From DP-20 sp964539925 (GTDB taxonomy: Bacteria; Desulfobacterota; Binatia; UBA9968): a stretch of 15,701 nucleotides of DNA. The stretch spans positions 1 through 15,701 of the forward strand of contig CAZILB010000091.1 of assembly GCA_964539925.1 (NCBI GenBank), given 5' to 3'. Numbering within the stretch: the first letter of the stretch is position 1; every line of letters starts with the position of its first letter. The translations under genes were made by a program, and so were the position numbers. Of this stretch, positions 13,175-15,701 are shown one piece after another. A model generated the notes under the pieces. The model ran no database searches, was not told the origin of the DNA, and saw only the letters and a list, made by a program, of their open reading frames with translations.

Positions 13175-15580
13175 TCACTCCGCCGGGCGGACGCGGCAGA
13201 GGTAGGAGCGGTGCGGCAAAGAGCCGCTGACGGGATCGGCGAGATCGGCGCCGATCAGCGTGGCCGCATTGGCGCCGCCGGCATCGTAGGGGTTGTATCC
13301 CGGCAGCGCCAGTTCTTTGCAGGCCTGCCACCAGCCATGCTGAACACAGACGATGCCGCCGACGATGTTCGGCGTCACGCGCGCTTTCACCTTGACAGCG
13401 CCGCGCGGGGTCTCGACGATGATCCATTCCTTATGCTTGATGCCGTAGCGTAGAGCCGTTTCGGGATGAATGTCAGCGCTGGGATCGGGAGAGGATTTTC
13501 GCAAGGTCGGAAGCGCGCGCTGCTGACTGTGCACGAAGGTCGTGAACTTGGCGTTGGTGAGCACGAGCGGAAAGTCCGCGGCGATGTCGGGGCGGCTCAA
13601 GGGACTGAGCGCGGGCTCGACGTATTCCGGCAATGCCGGGATGCCGTTGGCGGCGAACGGATAGCAGTAAAGCTCGACTTTTTTCGACGGCGTGGCAAAG
13701 CCGCGAAGTTTTCCTTCTCTCGTGGTTTTGGCGTGTTTCTCGTACGCGGGTTGCGCGGGCAGAGAGACGCCGCCGGGAGAATTTTTCAATTGCTCCAGGG
13801 TGACGCCGCTCGGCTGAAGCTCATGCGCGTAGCCGGCCTCGATATCGCCGTTCCAAAACTTATCGGCGAACCCCAAACGCTTCGCCAGTTCGAAAATGAT
13901 CCAGGTGTCGGAGCGGCGCTCGGCCAAAGGCTCCACCACCGCGACGCGATACTGCAAATGGGTTTTGCCGTTCGGCCGGTGCTCGAAGGCGGTGGTAATG
14001 TTCGCCATTTCGAGAAAACTAGCCGCCGGCAGGACATAGTCGCAGAGTTCCGCCGTCGGCGTCATGAAGAGATCGGCGGCAACGGCGAATTCCAGTTTTT
14101 TGAGCGCTTCGCGTCCGCGCCGGGAATCGGCGTTGGACATGATCGTGTTGGAGCCGATATTCAAGAGCGCTTTGATCGGATAGGGTTTCTCGTCCAGGAT
14201 GGCGTTGAAGATATCGTAGGCCGCGCAGTTTCCCGGTTTGGCCGGGGGCCCCAGCGGCTTGCGCTCGCGTCCGACGCGAACGGCGGCGGCTTCCCTCGGC
14301 AGAAACTCCTTGCCGCCTACATCGTTGACCGGGACCTTGGGAAAAGTGACGTTGCCGCCCCGGCGGTCGTAGTCGCCGAGGAGCGCATAGAGCGAAGCGA
14401 TGGCGCGGCTAGTCTGGGTCGCGTTGGTGTGCTGGCCCAAGCCGTTCCACATATACATGCTCACCGGCCGGTTGTGCGCCAACAAGAGCGCCGTTTGCCA
14501 CACTTTATCGGCGGCCACCCAATGGATTTTTTCCGAGCGCTCGGGGGCGAACTCGGCGGCGATTTCACTCAGGCGTTCGAAGACCGGCTTGCACGATAGC
14601 TCAGCGCCGTTTTTGTTTCTGATCGGCCGCACGCCGAAGAGCGACGGCGTGACGCCGTCGCGTTCGAAATCGCCGCTCTCGGCATCGTAAATCGCCGGTT
14701 GTTGGGTCGCTTCATCCCAGACCACATAACGATGAGCGGCGCCGCCGGGAGAAATATCCGCCTCGGTCAGCAGGCCGTTCGTCTCGCTATTCAAAAGAAA
14801 CGTGCCGTTGGTCCAGCGGCGCGCGAAGGCGGCGTCGAACCAGCTCTCTTCCATCAAACAGTGAATGAGGGCCAGTGCCAGCGCGCCATCGGTGCCGGGG
14901 CGCGGCTGAAGCAACAGATCGGCTTGCGCGCCGATGCCGACGCGGCGCGGATCGACGACGACTGTATTCATGCCGCGCGAGCGCGCTTGCGCAATGTCGT
15001 GGGCGAGCACCAGCGAGGTCGAGCTCGGGTTGTGGCCCCAGAGAAGAAACGTTTTACTATGTTCAAGATCGGGCGTCGGCAGATTCGAACCAAAGGTGTA
15101 GCTGAAGCCGGTGTCCTTGTGCCAGTTGCAGACATGGGTCGTGGAGACCCAGTTGGGGCTGCCGATCAAATACAGTAACCGGCCGAGCCAGCGCTCGACG
15201 TCGTCGACGGAGGTGCCGCTCCTGGTGCCTTTGGCGAGGGCGATGGACTTGGCGCCATAGCGGTTGCAAAGGTCCAAAATGCGCCGGGCGATATCGTCAA
15301 GGGCTTCGTCCCAGCTCACCCGCTGCCAGCCGGGATCGGCGTCGCCCTTGGCGCGCGTGCGCTTGAGCGGGTAATTCAAGCGGTCGGGATTGTACACCAG
15401 CTCCGGCGCCGCCTTGCCCTTGATGCACATGATGCCGCCGTTGGGATGATCGTGATCGGCATCGAGCCGGGTGACAAGGCCGTTCTCTACCGTCGCAATC
15501 GTGGCGCAGTGCGCCGTGCAGAGGGCGCAGTAGCCGCGGACGGTCGTCACTTCGGTGCTATTCTTTGCGGGTGTGGACAT
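13175..15580 (-). CDS. Molybdopterin oxidoreductase, DMSO reductase family
   Basis: An 801-residue catalytic subunit binding Mo-bis-MGD. The N-terminal [4Fe-4S] motif is Cys18-x2-Cys21-x3-Cys25-x26-Cys52. The molybdenum ligand is probably Cys151 (HVCNWHKDTG), which groups it with cysteine-ligand members such as polysulfide/thiosulfate reductase catalytic subunits, rather than Asp or Ser types. Later blocks are LLWGHNPSSTS, MYMWNGLGQHTN (pterin contacts) and the C-terminal dinucleotide-binding domain (about residues 670-800). No twin-arginine signal is visible, so it should stay in the cytoplasm. The ATG at 15580 is chosen; an in-frame TTG at 15622 lies inside a repeat. No electron-transfer or membrane subunit, nor cofactor gene, is adjacent. 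The substrate is unknown; reductase, dehydrogenase and hydratase-type activities all occur in this family. Confidence 0.92.
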   Translation of the reverse strand: MSTPAKNSTEVTTVRGYCALCTAHCATIATVENGLVTRLDADHDHPNGGIMCIKGKAAPELVYNPDRLNYPLKRTRAKGDADPGWQRVSWDEALDDIARRILDLCNRYGAKSIALAKGTRSGTSVDDVERWLGRLLYLIGSPNWVSTTHVCNWHKDTGFSYTFGSNLPTPDLEHSKTFLLWGHNPSSTSLVLAHDIAQARSRGMNTVVVDPRRVGIGAQADLLLQPRPGTDGALALALIHCLMEESWFDAAFARRWTNGTFLLNSETNGLLTEADISPGGAAHRYVVWDEATQQPAIYDAESGDFERDGVTPSLFGVRPIRNKNGAELSCKPVFERLSEIAAEFAPERSEKIHWVAADKVWQTALLLAHNRPVSMYMWNGLGQHTNATQTSRAIASLYALLGDYDRRGGNVTFPKVPVNDVGGKEFLPREAAAVRVGRERKPLGPPAKPGNCAAYDIFNAILDEKPYPIKALLNIGSNTIMSNADSRRGREALKKLEFAVAADLFMTPTAELCDYVLPAASFLEMANITTAFEHRPNGKTHLQYRVAVVEPLAERRSDTWIIFELAKRLGFADKFWNGDIEAGYAHELQPSGVTLEQLKNSPGGVSLPAQPAYEKHAKTTREGKLRGFATPSKKVELYCYPFAANGIPALPEYVEPALSPLSRPDIAADFPLVLTNAKFTTFVHSQQRALPTLRKSSPDPSADIHPETALRYGIKHKEWIIVETPRGAVKVKARVTPNIVGGIVCVQHGWWQACKELALPGYNPYDAGGANAATLIGADLADPVSGSLPHRSYLCRVRPAE

Positions 15581-15616
15581 TTTCTTCGAGTGCAACGTAA
15601 GCTCCGGTTCGTTGCT

Positions 15617-15644
15617 GTTCAAAGTTCAACGTTCAAGGTTCAAT
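15617..15644. repeat. Four tandem GTTCAAN heptamers
   Basis: Four perfect head-to-tail units GTTCAAA, GTTCAAC, GTTCAAG and GTTCAAT; the core is constant and the seventh base differs in each. They lie in the leader of the molybdoenzyme gene, just upstream of its coding start on the minus strand. Confidence 0.85.
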
Positions 15645-15659
15645 GTCAGAGTCCGAAAC

Positions 15660-15701
15660 GTTGAACCCTTCGCCAAGCTCAGGACAGGCTTTGAACCTTG
15701 A
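15660..15701. repeat. Inverted heptamer copies flanking a TTCG/AGCTCAGG motif
   Basis: GTTGAAC (15660-15666) and TTTGAAC (15690-15696) are reverse complements of GTTCAAC and GTTCAAA from the tandem array. They enclose a 24-base motif at 15666-15689 (CCCTTCGCC then AAGCTCAGGACAGGC). I recall close variants of that motif recurring between genes in environmental genomes. A further unit (CTTGA) is cut by the window end, so the array continues. Confidence 0.7.

Noticed and set aside
13466..14599. Long plus-strand open frame (about 377 codons) inside the molybdoenzyme gene
   Set aside because: It is antisense to continuous conserved sequence of the oxidoreductase, with no recognisable domain or ribosome site. 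It is a shadow frame.
15581..15622. TTG start adding 14 residues to the molybdoenzyme
   Set aside because: The TTG sits within the GTTCAAN repeat array and lacks a ribosome site; the extra residues are not expected before the iron-sulfur motif.

Overview
The window is a stretch of GC-rich bacterial chromosome, interrupted by one 100-base run of N that marks an assembly gap. The cell was Gram-negative: there is an MCE/Mla-type lipid transport operon with a lipobox lipoprotein, and a secreted TAXI-family binding protein. Intergenic spaces hold short low-complexity repeats (GTTCAAN heptamers, a TTCG/AGCTCAGG motif, a GGGGAC/GTCCCC palindrome) of the kind I associate with uncultured soil and sediment lineages. 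A deltaproteobacterial-like (Desulfobacterota, Binatota), Tectomicrobia- or Rokubacteria-like metagenomic genome is a reasonable guess, but the phylum cannot be fixed from this sequence. No tRNA, rRNA, CRISPR array, insertion sequence or phage gene was seen.

Layout. (1) 3-2992, plus strand: a compact catabolic-looking cassette of an enamidase-like amidohydrolase, a Mer-like LLM flavin/F420 oxidoreductase, glyoxalase I (gloA) and a cupin lacking the usual metal histidines. (2) 3016-5978, minus strand: endonuclease III (nth), an alpha/beta hydrolase coupled to it by an ATGA overlap, a DUF456 membrane protein, and a lone TAXI solute-binding protein that converges on the cupin. (3) 6038-7366, plus strand, divergent from nth: a small Lys/Ala-rich basic protein and a PA0069-family radical SAM protein related to the COG1533 'DNA repair photolyase' group. 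(4) 7463-7813, minus strand: a small VOC protein, then the gap at 7903-8002. (5) 8027-9349, plus strand: an MFS transporter whose start lies at or near the gap. (6) 9412-13054, plus strand: a four-gene ABC/MCE operon (STAS-MlaE permease, MlaF ATPase, MlaD-type MCE protein, PqiC-like lipoprotein) preceded by a good sigma-70 promoter at 9346-9373. (7) 13175-15580, minus strand: a large DMSO-reductase-family molybdopterin oxidoreductase with no visible partner subunits, and upstream of it a repeat-rich region running off the window.

How the genes fit together. The first four genes are closely spaced on one strand and probably serve one small-molecule breakdown pathway, with amide or ring hydrolysis, flavin/F420 redox and aldehyde handling. 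The substrate is unknown. The nth/radical SAM/basic-protein neighbourhood may have a DNA-maintenance theme. The 9412-13054 block is a self-contained lipid (or other hydrophobic substrate) transporter spanning inner membrane, periplasm and outer membrane. I see no dramatic new system. The most worthwhile leads are the enamidase-like enzyme with a possibly altered metal centre, the basic protein/radical SAM pair opposite nth, the orphan cytoplasmic molybdoenzyme, and the repeat structures.
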